NCBI GenBank assembly: GCA_965267425.1 | Contig: OZ253959.1 | Location: forward strand, 248,001-312,000 | DNA length: 64,000 nucleotides | Source of the DNA: G965267425 sp965267425 | GTDB lineage: Bacteria > Bacteroidota > Bacteroidia > Flavobacteriales_E > Vicingaceae | Direction of reading: 5' to 3' | Shown: positions 9,020 through 17,396 of the stretch, piece by piece | Numbering within the stretch: position 1 is the first letter of the stretch | Layout of the letters: each line of letters begins with the position of its first letter | Position numbers and translations under genes: made by a program | Notes under the pieces: generated by a model | The model's database searches: none | Seen by the model: the letters and a program-made list of their open reading frames with translations, nothing else | What the model was told of the DNA's origin: nothing

Positions 9020-9904
9020 ATGAACTATACTTTGAAACAATTGCAAGTTTATTTAGAAGTTGTGAAATGTATGAGTATTACTGATGCAGCTAAGAATTTA
9101 CACATGTCCCAGCCTGCACTATCCATCCAACTCAAGAATTTTCAAAAGATATTTCATGATCCATTGATTCAAGTGATTGGACGGAAGGTTCATGTCACAG
9201 AATTTGGATATTCAATATCCGCACTGTCCGAAAGAATTGTCAATGAAGCAGAGCTATTGAGACAAAAAACGAAAGATTTCAGCGGGCAGATTTCTGGAAA
9301 TATTAGGATTGCTACTGTTGAATCGGGAAAATACATTCTTCCGGGATACCTGAGTGATTTCATGATCAGCAGATCAGAAATAGATGTAGAAATGGATATA
9401 CGTAATCAGGAAGATATCATACGTATGATTCGGAAGAATAAAATTGATTTTGCATTAGTTCCTGATGAAAAATCGCGGAATGACATGAATGAAGAGTTTT
9501 TATTGGAAAACAAACAATTTTTGGTGGGAGATTCGAAGGTGATAAACAAAAAGAAGCCATTCCTTTTCCTTGAAGAAACAAATGGTGATCAAATGCTCAA
9601 GAAATGGAAAGGTAAAAAACCAAAAACCATCACTTTCAATTCTGAAGAGATGATAAAGCAAGCCGTTGTATCAGGTTTGGGATATTCTGTACTACCCTTA
9701 TGCGCTATTAGAAATGAATTGGACAATCAACAATTGCATACCATTCCATCTAAAGGATTGCCGATTGTCAATCAATGGAAATTGATTTGGTTAAAGGAGA
9801 AAAAGCTATCACCTGCTGCTCATTCGTTTGTTTCATACATTCAGAAAAACAAGGAACACATAACACAAAACAAGTTCAGTTGGCATTTGAAATTTCGCGG
9901 ATAA
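9020..9904 (+). CDS. LysR-family transcriptional regulator
   Basis: Protein of 294 aa, a normal LysR length. The N-terminal winged helix-turn-helix is clear (residues 3-60: TLKQLQVYLEVVKCMSITDA, SQPALSIQLKNFQ). A LysR substrate-binding domain follows (GNIRIATVESGKYILPGYL, then a second lobe ending with VVSGLGYSVLPLCAI). No target operon is divergently transcribed nearby, so autoregulation or a remote regulon is likely. The upstream gap holds several palindromes that could be its sites. Base use resembles the neighbours. Confidence 0.93.
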   Translation: MNYTLKQLQVYLEVVKCMSITDAAKNLHMSQPALSIQLKNFQKIFHDPLIQVIGRKVHVTEFGYSISALSERIVNEAELLRQKTKDFSGQISGNIRIATVESGKYILPGYLSDFMISRSEIDVEMDIRNQEDIIRMIRKNKIDFALVPDEKSRNDMNEEFLLENKQFLVGDSKVINKKKPFLFLEETNGDQMLKKWKGKKPKTITFNSEEMIKQAVVSGLGYSVLPLCAIRNELDNQQLHTIPSKGLPIVNQWKLIWLKEKKLSPAAHSFVSYIQKNKEHITQNKFSWHLKFRG

Positions 9905-9919
9905 CAATTCACCACAAAC

Positions 9920-9949
9920 AAAAAAAGCGAGCTATGTTTTTTAGCTCGC
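9920..9949 (-). terminator. Distal copy of the tRNA-Asn terminator
   Basis: Hairpin arms GCGAGCTA (9927-9934) and TAGCTCGC (9942-9949) are followed on the minus strand by seven Ts. It belongs to the duplicated block 9923-9993. Its T-tract is stronger than that of the copy nearer the tRNA, so it may be the effective terminator. Confidence 0.75.
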
Positions 9950-9993
9950 CTCATGTTTAGCACAATTTTGATGCTTAAGCTCCTCTGGCTGGG
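9923..9993. repeat. Direct repeat copy A (71 bp; pairs with 10083-10153)
   Basis: Matches 10083-10153 at 69 of 71 positions with an offset of exactly 160 bp; mismatches are at 9957 and 9970. The block contains a terminator hairpin and the last 13 or so nucleotides of tRNA-Asn plus its discriminator base. Confidence 0.9.
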
Positions 9994-10053
9994 TTGACAC
10001 GCTATGCTTGCGGACCATTTGAGTCCGTAGTCTACATCAAAATTGCTTCACTT
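9980..10053 (-). pseudogene. Decayed tRNA-Asn copy (3' end retained)
   Basis: On the minus strand, the 3' acceptor strand and one T-stem strand (9981-9993) are identical to the functional tRNA at 10140-10213. The second T-stem strand and the D arm are lost. A 5-bp stem with a 7-nt loop (CGGAC / GTCCG, 10011-10027) sits within one base of where the anticodon arm should be. It is read as a degenerate duplicate tRNA; an attachment-site scar is the alternative. Confidence 0.45.
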
Positions 10054-10082
10054 CGTTCAGAAACATTCGCTTACTAAAAAAC

Positions 10083-10109
10083 AAAAGCGAGCTATGTTTT
10101 TTAGCTCGC
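10083..10109 (-). terminator. Proximal tRNA-Asn terminator
   Basis: Hairpin arms GCGAGCTA (10087-10094) and TAGCTCGC (10102-10109) with a 7-nt loop, followed on the minus strand by TTTTGT. It lies 30 bp past the 3' end of tRNA-Asn. Confidence 0.7.
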
Positions 10110-10153
10110 CTCATGTTCAGCACAATTTTAATGCTTAAGCTCCTCTGGCTGGG
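10083..10153. repeat. Direct repeat copy B (pairs with 9923-9993)
   Basis: This copy includes the 3' end of the intact tRNA-Asn gene and its terminator. See copy A for the mismatches. Confidence 0.9.
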
Positions 10154-10213
10154 CTCGAACCAGCGACACCCTGATTAACAGTCAGGTGCTCTAACCAACT
10201 GAGCTACAGAGGA
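10140..10213 (-). tRNA. tRNA-Asn (anticodon GTT)
   Basis: A full cloverleaf can be drawn on the minus strand. The acceptor stem TCCTCTG / CAGAGGA has seven pairs. The D stem is GCTC / GAGC. The anticodon stem CCTGA / TCAGG encloses the loop CTGTTAA with anticodon GTT. The T stem GCTGG / CCAGC encloses TTCGAGC. The discriminator is G, as expected for tRNA-Asn, and CCA is not encoded. A terminator hairpin follows. Asparaginyl-tRNA synthetase is at 59944-61377. Confidence 0.97.
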
Positions 10214-10315
10214 ATATTTTTTCAGTACGTAATCAATTTTGAAAATTCTAAAAAGCGTCAGTTACAATCTCCAAAATCGGGCAGCAATATTAGCCAGAAG
10301 TTTTTATTTATACAA

Positions 10316-10323
10316 TATATTTG
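10316..10323 (+). promoter_or_regulatory. Putative Bacteroidota -7 element
   Basis: TATATTTG matches TAnnTTTG, 21 bp before the ATG of the sugar kinase. No clear TTG at -33. Confidence 0.4.
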
Positions 10324-10344
10324 CGCTGTTTTTAGAAATTTTTT

Positions 10345-11280
10345 ATGAGTTTATTGATTATCGGATCCATGGCATTTGACAGCATTGAATCGCCATTTGG
10401 AAAAGCAGAAAGAATCATTGGTGGTTCAGCATCATATATTGGATATGCAGCGTCTTATTTTACAAAAAACATCAATCTCGTCGCAGTTGTAGGAAATGAT
10501 TTTCCTGAGACTGAATTGTCTTCTCTTCAACAAAAAGGAATGGACATCGATGGTGTTCAAATCAAAAAAGACGAAGAATCGTTTTTTTGGGCAGGGCGTT
10601 ATCACAATGACATGAATAGTCGAGATACGTTGGAAACGCGACTGAATGTGCTCGGAACTTTTGACCCAATCATTCCGGATAAGTATCAGGGTAGTGAATT
10701 TGCTATGTTAGGAAATCTGGGACCAGATGTTCAAATCAATACCATAAATCGTCTTAAAGAACGACCAAAATTCATTGCGTTGGATACCATGAACTTTTGG
10801 ATGGAAAATACAAAAGAAGATCTAGACAAGGTATTGGGCATGATTGATATGTTGATTATCAATGATGAAGAAGCTCGTCAGCTGACTGGCGAATATTCTC
10901 TCGTGAAAGCAGCTTCAGCAATTTTAAAAATGGGCCCGAAATACCTGATAATTAAGAAAGGAGAACACGGCGCTTTGTTGTTCAATGATTCGGAAGTGTT
11001 TTTTGCTCCCGCATTGCCACTTGAAGAGGTGTTTGATCCAACTGGAGCTGGCGATACGTTTGCAGGTGGATTTATGGGTTACTTAGCCAAAACGGGCGAC
11101 ATTTCTTTCAACAATTTGAAAAGTGCTGTTATTTACGGTAGTGCACTTGCGTCATTTTGTGTTGAAAAATTTGGTTTGGAAAGATTGCGAGATCTACAAC
11201 CCAATGAATTGAATGCTAGAGTGCAAGAATTCATAAACTTGGTGCAATTCGAAATTAGTTTGGAAATCGAAATGAGTTAA
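10345..11280 (+). CDS. PfkB-family sugar/nucleoside kinase
   Basis: Ribokinase-fold kinase of 311 aa. The N-terminal strand LLIIGSMAFDSIESPFG and the GGSASYIGYAASYF segment fit the PfkB substrate-binding region. The C-terminal signature DPTGAGDTFAGGFMGYLA carries the anion-hole GAGD and the catalytic Asp. The length matches the family. Substrate cannot be read from sequence: ribokinase, adenosine kinase-like and fructokinase-like members all share these motifs. The gene appears monocistronic, convergent with the biotin-carrier gene, with a 12-bp gap and no obvious terminator between them. Confidence 0.93.
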   Translation: MSLLIIGSMAFDSIESPFGKAERIIGGSASYIGYAASYFTKNINLVAVVGNDFPETELSSLQQKGMDIDGVQIKKDEESFFWAGRYHNDMNSRDTLETRLNVLGTFDPIIPDKYQGSEFAMLGNLGPDVQINTINRLKERPKFIALDTMNFWMENTKEDLDKVLGMIDMLIINDEEARQLTGEYSLVKAASAILKMGPKYLIIKKGEHGALLFNDSEVFFAPALPLEEVFDPTGAGDTFAGGFMGYLAKTGDISFNNLKSAVIYGSALASFCVEKFGLERLRDLQPNELNARVQEFINLVQFEISLEIEMS

Positions 11281-11292
11281 TCGGGACTACTA

Positions 11293-11805
11293 TTATTCGA
11301 ATCGAATCAGTACGTCGTTTTTATCGACCGTTTGTCCTTTTTCAACCATCACTTCTTTCACAATGCCTTCATTTGGTGAAGTAATGTTGTTTTCCATTTT
11401 CATGGCTTCCAGAATCAACAACGTCTGTCCTTCGCTGACTTCGTCTCCCACGTTCACGGAAGATTCCAGCACCAAACCAGGCATTGGGGCTCGTATTTCT
11501 TTGACCACTTGCTGGGCAAAATTGTCCATGCCCAATTCTTTCAGCAAGGTCTCATAATGATCTTCAACATGAAGCTCCAACAATTTTCCATTCACGCTTA
11601 TCAAGCAATTGCTATTCTCTAAATCAACACGCACGATGGAAACATTGTAGGATTTGTTCTCATGCAGAACGTGATAATCTCCGGCGTCTTCGTGAATATC
11701 CAATTCAATGCCTTCGTCACCAAGATACAATTGACCGGAAGAAGGATCTACACTGATCTCAAACGACTGTTCATTTTGAGAACGAACGATGTACTTATTC
11801 AACAT
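11293..11805 (-). CDS. Biotin carboxyl carrier protein-like (biotin/lipoyl attachment) protein
   Basis: Protein of 170 aa. Residues 103-170 form a biotinyl domain with the signature EAMKMEN, whose Lys136 is the expected biotinylation site, and the hinge APMPGLV typical of acyl-CoA carboxylase and decarboxylase carriers. The N-terminal 100 residues form a beta-rich domain (YIVRSQNEQSFEISVD) like the BT domain of propionyl-/methylcrotonyl-CoA carboxylase alpha chains, here on a separate polypeptide. Carboxylase subunits are not adjacent, so the partner enzyme is unknown. A -7 element lies just upstream in the region divergent from the aminopeptidase gene. Confidence 0.9.
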   Translation of the reverse strand: MLNKYIVRSQNEQSFEISVDPSSGQLYLGDEGIELDIHEDAGDYHVLHENKSYNVSIVRVDLENSNCLISVNGKLLELHVEDHYETLLKELGMDNFAQQVVKEIRAPMPGLVLESSVNVGDEVSEGQTLLILEAMKMENNITSPNEGIVKEVMVEKGQTVDKNDVLIRFE

Positions 11806-11809
11806 GATG

Positions 11810-11817
11810 CAAAAATA
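11810..11817 (-). promoter_or_regulatory. Putative -7 element for the biotin carrier gene
   Basis: On the minus strand this reads TATTTTTG, matching TAnnTTTG. It ends 4 bp before the ATG, implying a near-leaderless transcript or a slightly later start. Confidence 0.35.
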
Positions 11818-11889
11818 GTTTTTTGGCTTAAATCACCACGATTACCAATCACACATTTACCATTCATCATCTTTAATTGTCACCTGAAC

Positions 11890-11897
11890 TATTTTTG
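11890..11897 (+). promoter_or_regulatory. Putative -7 element for the M1 aminopeptidase gene
   Basis: TATTTTTG, a match to TAnnTTTG, 14 bp upstream of the ATG. No convincing -33 TTG at the expected distance. Confidence 0.38.
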
Positions 11898-11911
11898 ATC
11901 ATCTTTGTTCA

Positions 11912-14434
11912 ATGAACCATTTCTTTCGATTAGTATGTCTAGTGGGTCTTATGCCATTAATGGCAGGTTGTGGGTTGTTCAAACCAACCACCGCCACAGT
12001 AGAACTTGAGCCACTGGATGTGGAAGAAACGAAAATCCTTCCTTATCAACCCACCACACAAAGGAAGTTTGATTTGTTGCATATGAACCTGGAAATTTCC
12101 CTTGATTGGGAAAACAGAAGAGTTCCGGGAAAAGCGACATTGCAATTGACACCCTATTTCTATGCAACAGATTCATTGTTGTTGGATGCCAAAGGTTTCG
12201 ATCTGCACAGCCTTGAAATCGTCAAAGATTCTAATTCCGTTCCACTGAAATACGATTATGATGGAAACATCATTGCGATTCAATTGCCTCAACGCTACTC
12301 GAAATCCGATACCATAACCATTGAGGTTAATTACACGGCCAAACCAGATGAAAGAGAAGTTTCCGGAGGTAAAGCCATCATATCGGATAAAGGATTATTC
12401 TTTATCAATCCGGACAATTCGGCGCCTAATAAACCTCAACAGGTTTGGACTCAGGGAGAAACTTCCTTTAATTCATGTTGGTTTCCAACCATTGATCATC
12501 CCAACGAACGATTAACCCACGACATTTATTTGACCGTTCACCAAAAATTTACAACCCTTTCCAATGGCGTTAAAATGTTTTCAGTTGAGGTTGACGATTC
12601 ATTGAGGACAGACTACTGGAAAATGGATCAGCCCCATGCTCCTTACCTGGTCATGATTGGAGTAGGTGAATTTTCAGTTGTAGAAGATAGTTTAGCCGAC
12701 TTGCCTGTTAACTACTACGTAGAGCAAGAGTATGAACAATATGCGCAGGATATTTTTGGCAATACCCCGGAAATGATCAAGTTTTATTCAGACATCTTAG
12801 GTGTTCCATATCCATGGAAAAAATACAGTCAGATTGTTGTTCGGGATTACGTTTCAGGAGCCATGGAAAACACAACTGCAGTTGTGCATGGAGAGTTTCT
12901 TCAGCGCACTAAACGTGAATTGTTGGATGAAACCAATGAAGATGTTATTGCACATGAATTGTTTCATCATTGGTTTGGGGATTTGGTTACCTGTGAGTCC
13001 TGGTCTAACATTGCCATGAACGAATCGTTTGCAACCTATGGTGAATTTCTGTGGGATGAATACAAATATGGAAGCCACATCGCAGAATTCAATGCAAGAA
13101 ACCACTTACAAGATTACCTGGCCGAATCATTTCAGAAGAAAGAAAAAATAATTCGTCACCATTATGCTATTCCGGATGATTTATTTGATGCACATTCGTA
13201 TTCAAAAGGAGGCCGAATCCTACACTTATTGAGAACATATATTGGAGATGAAGCATTTTTTAAATCGTTGAACTATTACTTAACGGAACATCAATTTCAA
13301 TCTGTTGAAATTCATGATTTCCGATTGGCCTGTGAAAAAGTTACCGGGATGGATTTGAATTGGTTTTTCGATCAATGGTTTTTCACTGAAGGACATCCGA
13401 ATTTAGAAGTGAGCTACCAATACGGAACTGATTCAACCAACACTGTTTCCTTAAATGTTAAGCAAACACAGGCAATGAATGGTGAAGCAGTATTTCAACT
13501 TCCGTTAAAGGTTGATTTTTATTTTGAGGACAAAGTTGAAACCAAAGAAATTAGGATAGACAAAAATGTCCAATCGTTTCACTTTGAGCTTGATGAACAT
13601 ATTATGGCCGTCAATTTTGATGCAGATAAAGCATTGGTGGGAACCATAGCTGAAAAAAAACCCAATGCTCATGAGTGGCTAGTGATATTTCAAAGAGGAA
13701 AAAGATACCTGGATAAAAGACAAGCGCTTTACCATCTGAGTGAAATGTCAGATGAAGATGCTGAAACATTGGTTCGCTTATCCTTAAAAGAAGAAATGTG
13801 GGCACTTCGTGTTTTGGGCATTCGCTACCTGGACAAAGTTCCGGATGAAGAATTCAAAAAGACGATACTATCGGAATTTATTGAAAACGATCCGAATTCA
13901 TATGTTAGGTATTATGCCGTAGAAAAATTACTCACTTTGGTTGAAGAAAATGATAAAAAGCAAATCATAAAAACGGCGTTGGCAGACAGTTCGAATCGAG
14001 TCATGTCATTGGGAATAAGTTCGTATGCGCAATTAAATCCCGAAGAATGTCTGGCATTAGCAGACAGCTTAATTAGCCTCAATAATCAAACGCTCAAATT
14101 GGCCATTGCCAATTTATATGGAGAACATGGGACATGGAAAAACTTTGATTATTTTGAATCACTGCATGCAGAACTTTCCTCATATGACGCCTATGAATTT
14201 CAGGAATACCTGACTAATTTCCTCATTCGATCTCCCTACAACGAAAAAGTATATGTTGGAATAAATATGCTAAAGGAAATGGCTATTAACGGAGAATACT
14301 GGTGGATTCGAAATACGGCGAGGGCTTCTTTACAGGCTATTGGTACTGAGTATAAAAAGAACAAACCCAATGACGAAAACCATGAAGAGGTAGTCGAGGC
14401 AATTGATAAAATATTGGAGTCTCTTAAGAGCTAA
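11912..14434 (+). CDS. M1-family zinc aminopeptidase, lipoprotein
   Basis: Protein of 840 aa with a lipoprotein signal (LMPLMAGC), so it is probably anchored at the cell envelope. Gluzincin features are complete: the exopeptidase motif GAMEN at residues 316-320, the zinc site HELFH at 348-352, and the third ligand E371 in NESFATYGE, exactly 18 residues after the HEXXH. An N-terminal beta domain precedes the catalytic domain, and the region from about residue 600 is helical and HEAT-like (LSEMSDEDAETLVRLSLKEE). It would release N-terminal residues from peptides, fitting a proteolytic lifestyle alongside the S8 and M49 peptidases in the window. It ends at a bidirectional terminator shared with the dismutase gene. 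Confidence 0.96.
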   Translation: MNHFFRLVCLVGLMPLMAGCGLFKPTTATVELEPLDVEETKILPYQPTTQRKFDLLHMNLEISLDWENRRVPGKATLQLTPYFYATDSLLLDAKGFDLHSLEIVKDSNSVPLKYDYDGNIIAIQLPQRYSKSDTITIEVNYTAKPDEREVSGGKAIISDKGLFFINPDNSAPNKPQQVWTQGETSFNSCWFPTIDHPNERLTHDIYLTVHQKFTTLSNGVKMFSVEVDDSLRTDYWKMDQPHAPYLVMIGVGEFSVVEDSLADLPVNYYVEQEYEQYAQDIFGNTPEMIKFYSDILGVPYPWKKYSQIVVRDYVSGAMENTTAVVHGEFLQRTKRELLDETNEDVIAHELFHHWFGDLVTCESWSNIAMNESFATYGEFLWDEYKYGSHIAEFNARNHLQDYLAESFQKKEKIIRHHYAIPDDLFDAHSYSKGGRILHLLRTYIGDEAFFKSLNYYLTEHQFQSVEIHDFRLACEKVTGMDLNWFFDQWFFTEGHPNLEVSYQYGTDSTNTVSLNVKQTQAMNGEAVFQLPLKVDFYFEDKVETKEIRIDKNVQSFHFELDEHIMAVNFDADKALVGTIAEKKPNAHEWLVIFQRGKRYLDKRQALYHLSEMSDEDAETLVRLSLKEEMWALRVLGIRYLDKVPDEEFKKTILSEFIENDPNSYVRYYAVEKLLTLVEENDKKQIIKTALADSSNRVMSLGISSYAQLNPEECLALADSLISLNNQTLKLAIANLYGEHGTWKNFDYFESLHAELSSYDAYEFQEYLTNFLIRSPYNEKVYVGINMLKEMAINGEYWWIRNTARASLQAIGTEYKKNKPNDENHEEVVEAIDKILESLKS

Positions 14435-14440
14435 TAAAAA

Positions 14441-14473
14441 AGGCCATCTTTTAGAAAGACGGCCTCCTTTTTT
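14441..14473. terminator. Bidirectional Rho-independent terminator
   Basis: The stem AGGCC-A-TCTTT / AAAGA-C-GGCCT has one mismatch. It is followed by TTTTTT on the plus strand and preceded by AAAAAA, serving the aminopeptidase gene (plus) and the convergent superoxide dismutase gene (minus). Confidence 0.85.
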
Positions 14474-14489
14474 ATGTCATTCGTTCAAA

Positions 14490-15095
14490 TTAAGAAGCGC
14501 TTGCAAATCGGCTAGCTACTTCATCCCAATTGATAACATTGAAAAACGCATTGATATAATCAGGTCTGCGGTTCTGATAATTTAGGTAGTAAGCGTGCTC
14601 CCAAACATCAAGCCCAAGAATGGGTGTTCCTTTCACTTCAGCAATATCCATCAAAGGATTATCTTGATTAGGTGTTGAAGTAACCACTAGTTTTCCGTTT
14701 GACACACATAACCATGCCCATCCAGAACCAAATCTTGTGGCGGCAGCTTTAGCAAAAGCATCTTTAAATTCGTCAAACGAACCTAAATCTCTGTTAATGG
14801 CATCGGCCAGCTCACCGCTAGGGGCTCCACCGCCGTTTGGGCTCATTACTTTCCAGAATAAATCATGGTTGTAAAATCCTCCACCATTGTTTCGCACAGC
14901 ACCACTGTGTTGTGAGATATTTGCAAGGATGGACTCAATGGACTCATTTTCCAAAGCTGTTCCGGCAATGGCATTGTTCAAATTGGTTGTATAACCTGCA
15001 TGATGTTTTCCATGATGGATTTCCATGGTTCTGGCATCGATATGTGGCTCTAATGCATCATGTGCATAGGGCAAGTCAGGAAGTGTAAAACTCAT
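14490..15095 (-). CDS. sodB: Superoxide dismutase, Fe/Mn type
   Basis: Protein of 201 aa, full length, dismutating superoxide in the cytoplasm. N-terminal domain: ALEPHIDARTMEIHHGKHHAGYTTNLN, given here only as the HHGKHH core with the first metal-ligand His. A second metal His lies in NHDLFWKVM, and the C-terminal ligands Asp and His are in LDVWEHAYYLNYQNRR. The Fe versus Mn preference cannot be settled by eye, so the symbol is tentative (sodA is the alternative). No signal peptide. A TACATTTG -7 element lies upstream. Confidence 0.95.
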   Translation of the reverse strand: MSFTLPDLPYAHDALEPHIDARTMEIHHGKHHAGYTTNLNNAIAGTALENESIESILANISQHSGAVRNNGGGFYNHDLFWKVMSPNGGGAPSGELADAINRDLGSFDEFKDAFAKAAATRFGSGWAWLCVSNGKLVVTSTPNQDNPLMDIAEVKGTPILGLDVWEHAYYLNYQNRRPDYINAFFNVINWDEVASRFASAS

Positions 15096-15133
15096 TTTTT
15101 ATCGTGTTTTTGTTATTTCAGAATATTGAAATT

Positions 15134-15141
15134 CAAATGTA
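15134..15141 (-). promoter_or_regulatory. Putative -7 element for the superoxide dismutase gene
   Basis: Minus-strand TACATTTG matches TAnnTTTG and gives a leader of roughly 30 nt. Confidence 0.42.
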
Positions 15142-15213
15142 ATGGATCGACTTGAATAATTGTTCTATAAAAGGTGTGGAAATTGAATATACAGGGCCTT
15201 AAGATTCAAATAA

Positions 15214-15244
15214 TTGAAACAAACGTGAAAAATGCGTATTTTTG
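15214..15244 (+). promoter_or_regulatory. Bacteroidota-type promoter for the glycogen-synthase-like / glmS operon
   Basis: TTG at 15214-15216, a 20-bp spacer, then TATTTTTG at 15237-15244. Both elements and the spacing fit the TTG-N19-21-TAnnTTTG consensus. It overlaps an upstream in-frame ATG at 15232, which supports the later start at 15274. Confidence 0.6.
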
Positions 15245-15273
15245 TGCAAAATTTCATTAACCCTTCGATTTTT

Positions 15274-16101
15274 ATGGATAGAAAGAGAATTCTGTACGTT
15301 TCACAGGAGATAACACCTTATCTGCCAGAAAGTGAAATGTCAGTAATTAGTCGTTACTTGCCTCAGGGAATACAGGAAAAAGGTAGAGAAATAAGAACGT
15401 TTATGCCACGCTTTGGCTGCATAAATGAAAGAAGACACCAATTACATGAAGTGATAAGGCTTTCAGGAATGAACCTGATTATTGATGAAAATGATCATCC
15501 ATTGGTAATAAAAGTTGCGTCCATTCAGGCCGCAAGGATGCAAGTTTACTTCATCGATAATGAAGATTTTTTCCAAAGAAAGGCAGTTTTAGAGGATGCA
15601 AATGGTAAGGCATTTAAAGACAATGATGAAAGAGCTATTTTCTTTTGTCGTGGAGTGTTGGAAACGGTAAAAAAATTAGGTTGGGCTCCGGACGTGATTC
15701 ATTGTCATGGATGGATGACAAGTTTGATTCCGGTCTTTTTGAAAACTTCATTTAAACACGAACCATTGTTCGAAAATTCAAAAGTTGTTTATTCGATATA
15801 CAATGATGGCTTTTCTTCTGCGTTAAATAAAGATATGGCTAAGAAAGCTGTTATGGATGGAATTGAAGCAGTAGATTTAAAAGATTATGAAGATTCTTCA
15901 TTTTCAGGGATCACGAAGGCTGCTATTAACTGGTCTGACGGCGTAATCCTTGGATCGAATGATATCGATAATTCACTGATTGATCACGCAAAAAGCAATG
16001 ATAAATTATTGCTGGAATACAAAAATGAGGATGAATATCTCGATGCGTATTCTGAGTTCTACGATCAAGTTATGGCATCTGAAGCGGTCCTCACACAGTG
16101 A
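15274..16101 (+). CDS. Glycogen/starch synthase N-terminal (GT5-like) domain protein
   Basis: Protein of 275 aa from the chosen ATG (MDRKRILYVSQEITPY). The N-terminal Rossmann half of glycogen synthase is recognisable (ILYVSQEITPYLPE, REIRTFMPRFGCINERRHQL, DVIHCHGWMTSLIPV), but the C-terminal GT1-like half that carries most ADP-glucose contacts is absent. The usual KxGGL motif is replaced by PESEMSVISRYLP. It may be non-catalytic or have another role. A 14-residue upstream extension at 15232 is rejected because the -7 promoter element lies inside it. First gene of an operon with the DUF4270 lipoprotein and glmS, an arrangement known in many Bacteroidota. Confidence 0.8.
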   Translation: MDRKRILYVSQEITPYLPESEMSVISRYLPQGIQEKGREIRTFMPRFGCINERRHQLHEVIRLSGMNLIIDENDHPLVIKVASIQAARMQVYFIDNEDFFQRKAVLEDANGKAFKDNDERAIFFCRGVLETVKKLGWAPDVIHCHGWMTSLIPVFLKTSFKHEPLFENSKVVYSIYNDGFSSALNKDMAKKAVMDGIEAVDLKDYEDSSFSGITKAAINWSDGVILGSNDIDNSLIDHAKSNDKLLLEYKNEDEYLDAYSEFYDQVMASEAVLTQ

Positions 16102-16104
16102 GAC

Positions 16105-17394
16105 ATGCAAATAAAACGTAATGGATTAAATTGGGTTTTGCGGAAAAATTATATTTCCGCATTCCTCTTTTTTTGCCTTTTCTTTTTCGCCTGTAAAAAG
16201 AAGGAGAACATAACTCCAAGTTTCGCAGGTAGTCAAACAGGTGTACAAATAGACACGACCATTCAAATGAGAAGTGTCACCGTTAAAGAAGACTCCGTCA
16301 GAACCGATGGCGTCAGTTTACAGCCCGTTGGTATCTTTAATGATCCCGTATTTGGAATGACCAAATGTGAGGCGTTTTCACGTGTCGATTTGACAACATC
16401 CACATTAAATTTTCCAGATGGTAGCGTTGCAGATTCAATTGCATTGGTGCTCGCTTATAGTGATTACTACGGACCGTCTGAGATTCAGCATTTTAAATTA
16501 TATGAATTGGCTGAATTGATTGATGGTGAAAACGAATATTATTCAGACAACAAAGCGACCCTTGGCGATTTAATCACGGATTTTTCAGTAACGCCACTTG
16601 ATACCAACACAGATACCACAGGGAGTATTCGTAAATTCAGAATTACCCTCCCTATAGAATTGGCCAATAAAATTATTTCGGAAGATAATTTTTCCTCGAA
16701 TGATGAATGGGTCAATTTCTTCAATGGAATGGCGATAGTTCCAGATTCGGCTACCTTACCATCGAATGATCATGGGAATATCATTTACTTGAGTCTAATA
16801 GATGATAGCAGTCGAATGATTGTTTATTATACAGCTTCAGGAACACCAGGAGATTACGAATTCCGAGTGAATGATGGTACTCCAAGGTTTGGCAATTATG
16901 AAACCATTCATACCGGAAGTGAAGTAGGAACACAATTGGGAAATTATGATGCTGTATCTAATTATGCTCAACCCTTGTCAGGAGTGAAAATGCGAATTGA
17001 TTTTCCTGACATTACTTCTTTTGATGGTGGATTAATTTATTCCATCAATCATGCAGAACTCATTGTTCAAGTTGCTGATGGTTCAGATGATGTGTATGCA
17101 GTGCCTGATCAAATGTTGTTGGTCACCAAAGAAGAAGACGGAACCATAATTTTCATACCAGATTTTAATGAAGGGTTGGATCATTTTGGAGGTGAGTTAG
17201 ATGCAGCCTCAAAAAGTTATACTTTTAATATCGCAAGATATTTACACGATTTAATGATTGAAGAAAAAGAAGATAGAGGTTTGTTTATGGTTGTTTCCGG
17301 TAGTGCCGTTCAAGCCAACCGGGCAATTTTAAACAGTGCTGCTAATTCAACAAACAAAATATCACTTAAGCTTACTTACACTAAACTACTATAA
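16105..17394 (+). CDS. DUF4270 family lipoprotein
   Basis: Protein of 429 aa with a hydrophobic N-terminus and lipobox-like FFFAC followed by basic residues, so probably an envelope lipoprotein. The body is beta-rich, with segments typical of DUF4270 (SVTVKEDSVRTDG, GIFNDPVFGMTKCEAFSRVDL, and near the C-terminus RAILNSAANSTNKISLKLTYTKL, quoted here only in part). Function is unknown. It starts 3 nt after the stop of the glycogen-synthase-like gene and ends 2 nt before glmS, so the three are almost certainly one transcript. Linkage to GlmS hints at an envelope or glycan role, by inference only. Confidence 0.85.
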   Translation: MQIKRNGLNWVLRKNYISAFLFFCLFFFACKKKENITPSFAGSQTGVQIDTTIQMRSVTVKEDSVRTDGVSLQPVGIFNDPVFGMTKCEAFSRVDLTTSTLNFPDGSVADSIALVLAYSDYYGPSEIQHFKLYELAELIDGENEYYSDNKATLGDLITDFSVTPLDTNTDTTGSIRKFRITLPIELANKIISEDNFSSNDEWVNFFNGMAIVPDSATLPSNDHGNIIYLSLIDDSSRMIVYYTASGTPGDYEFRVNDGTPRFGNYETIHTGSEVGTQLGNYDAVSNYAQPLSGVKMRIDFPDITSFDGGLIYSINHAELIVQVADGSDDVYAVPDQMLLVTKEEDGTIIFIPDFNEGLDHFGGELDAASKSYTFNIARYLHDLMIEEKEDRGLFMVVSGSAVQANRAILNSAANSTNKISLKLTYTKLL

Positions 17395-17396
17395 CT

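Noticed and set aside
15232..15273. Upstream in-frame ATG for the glycogen-synthase-like gene
   Set aside because: It places the start codon in the promoter; the conserved N-terminus begins at 15274.
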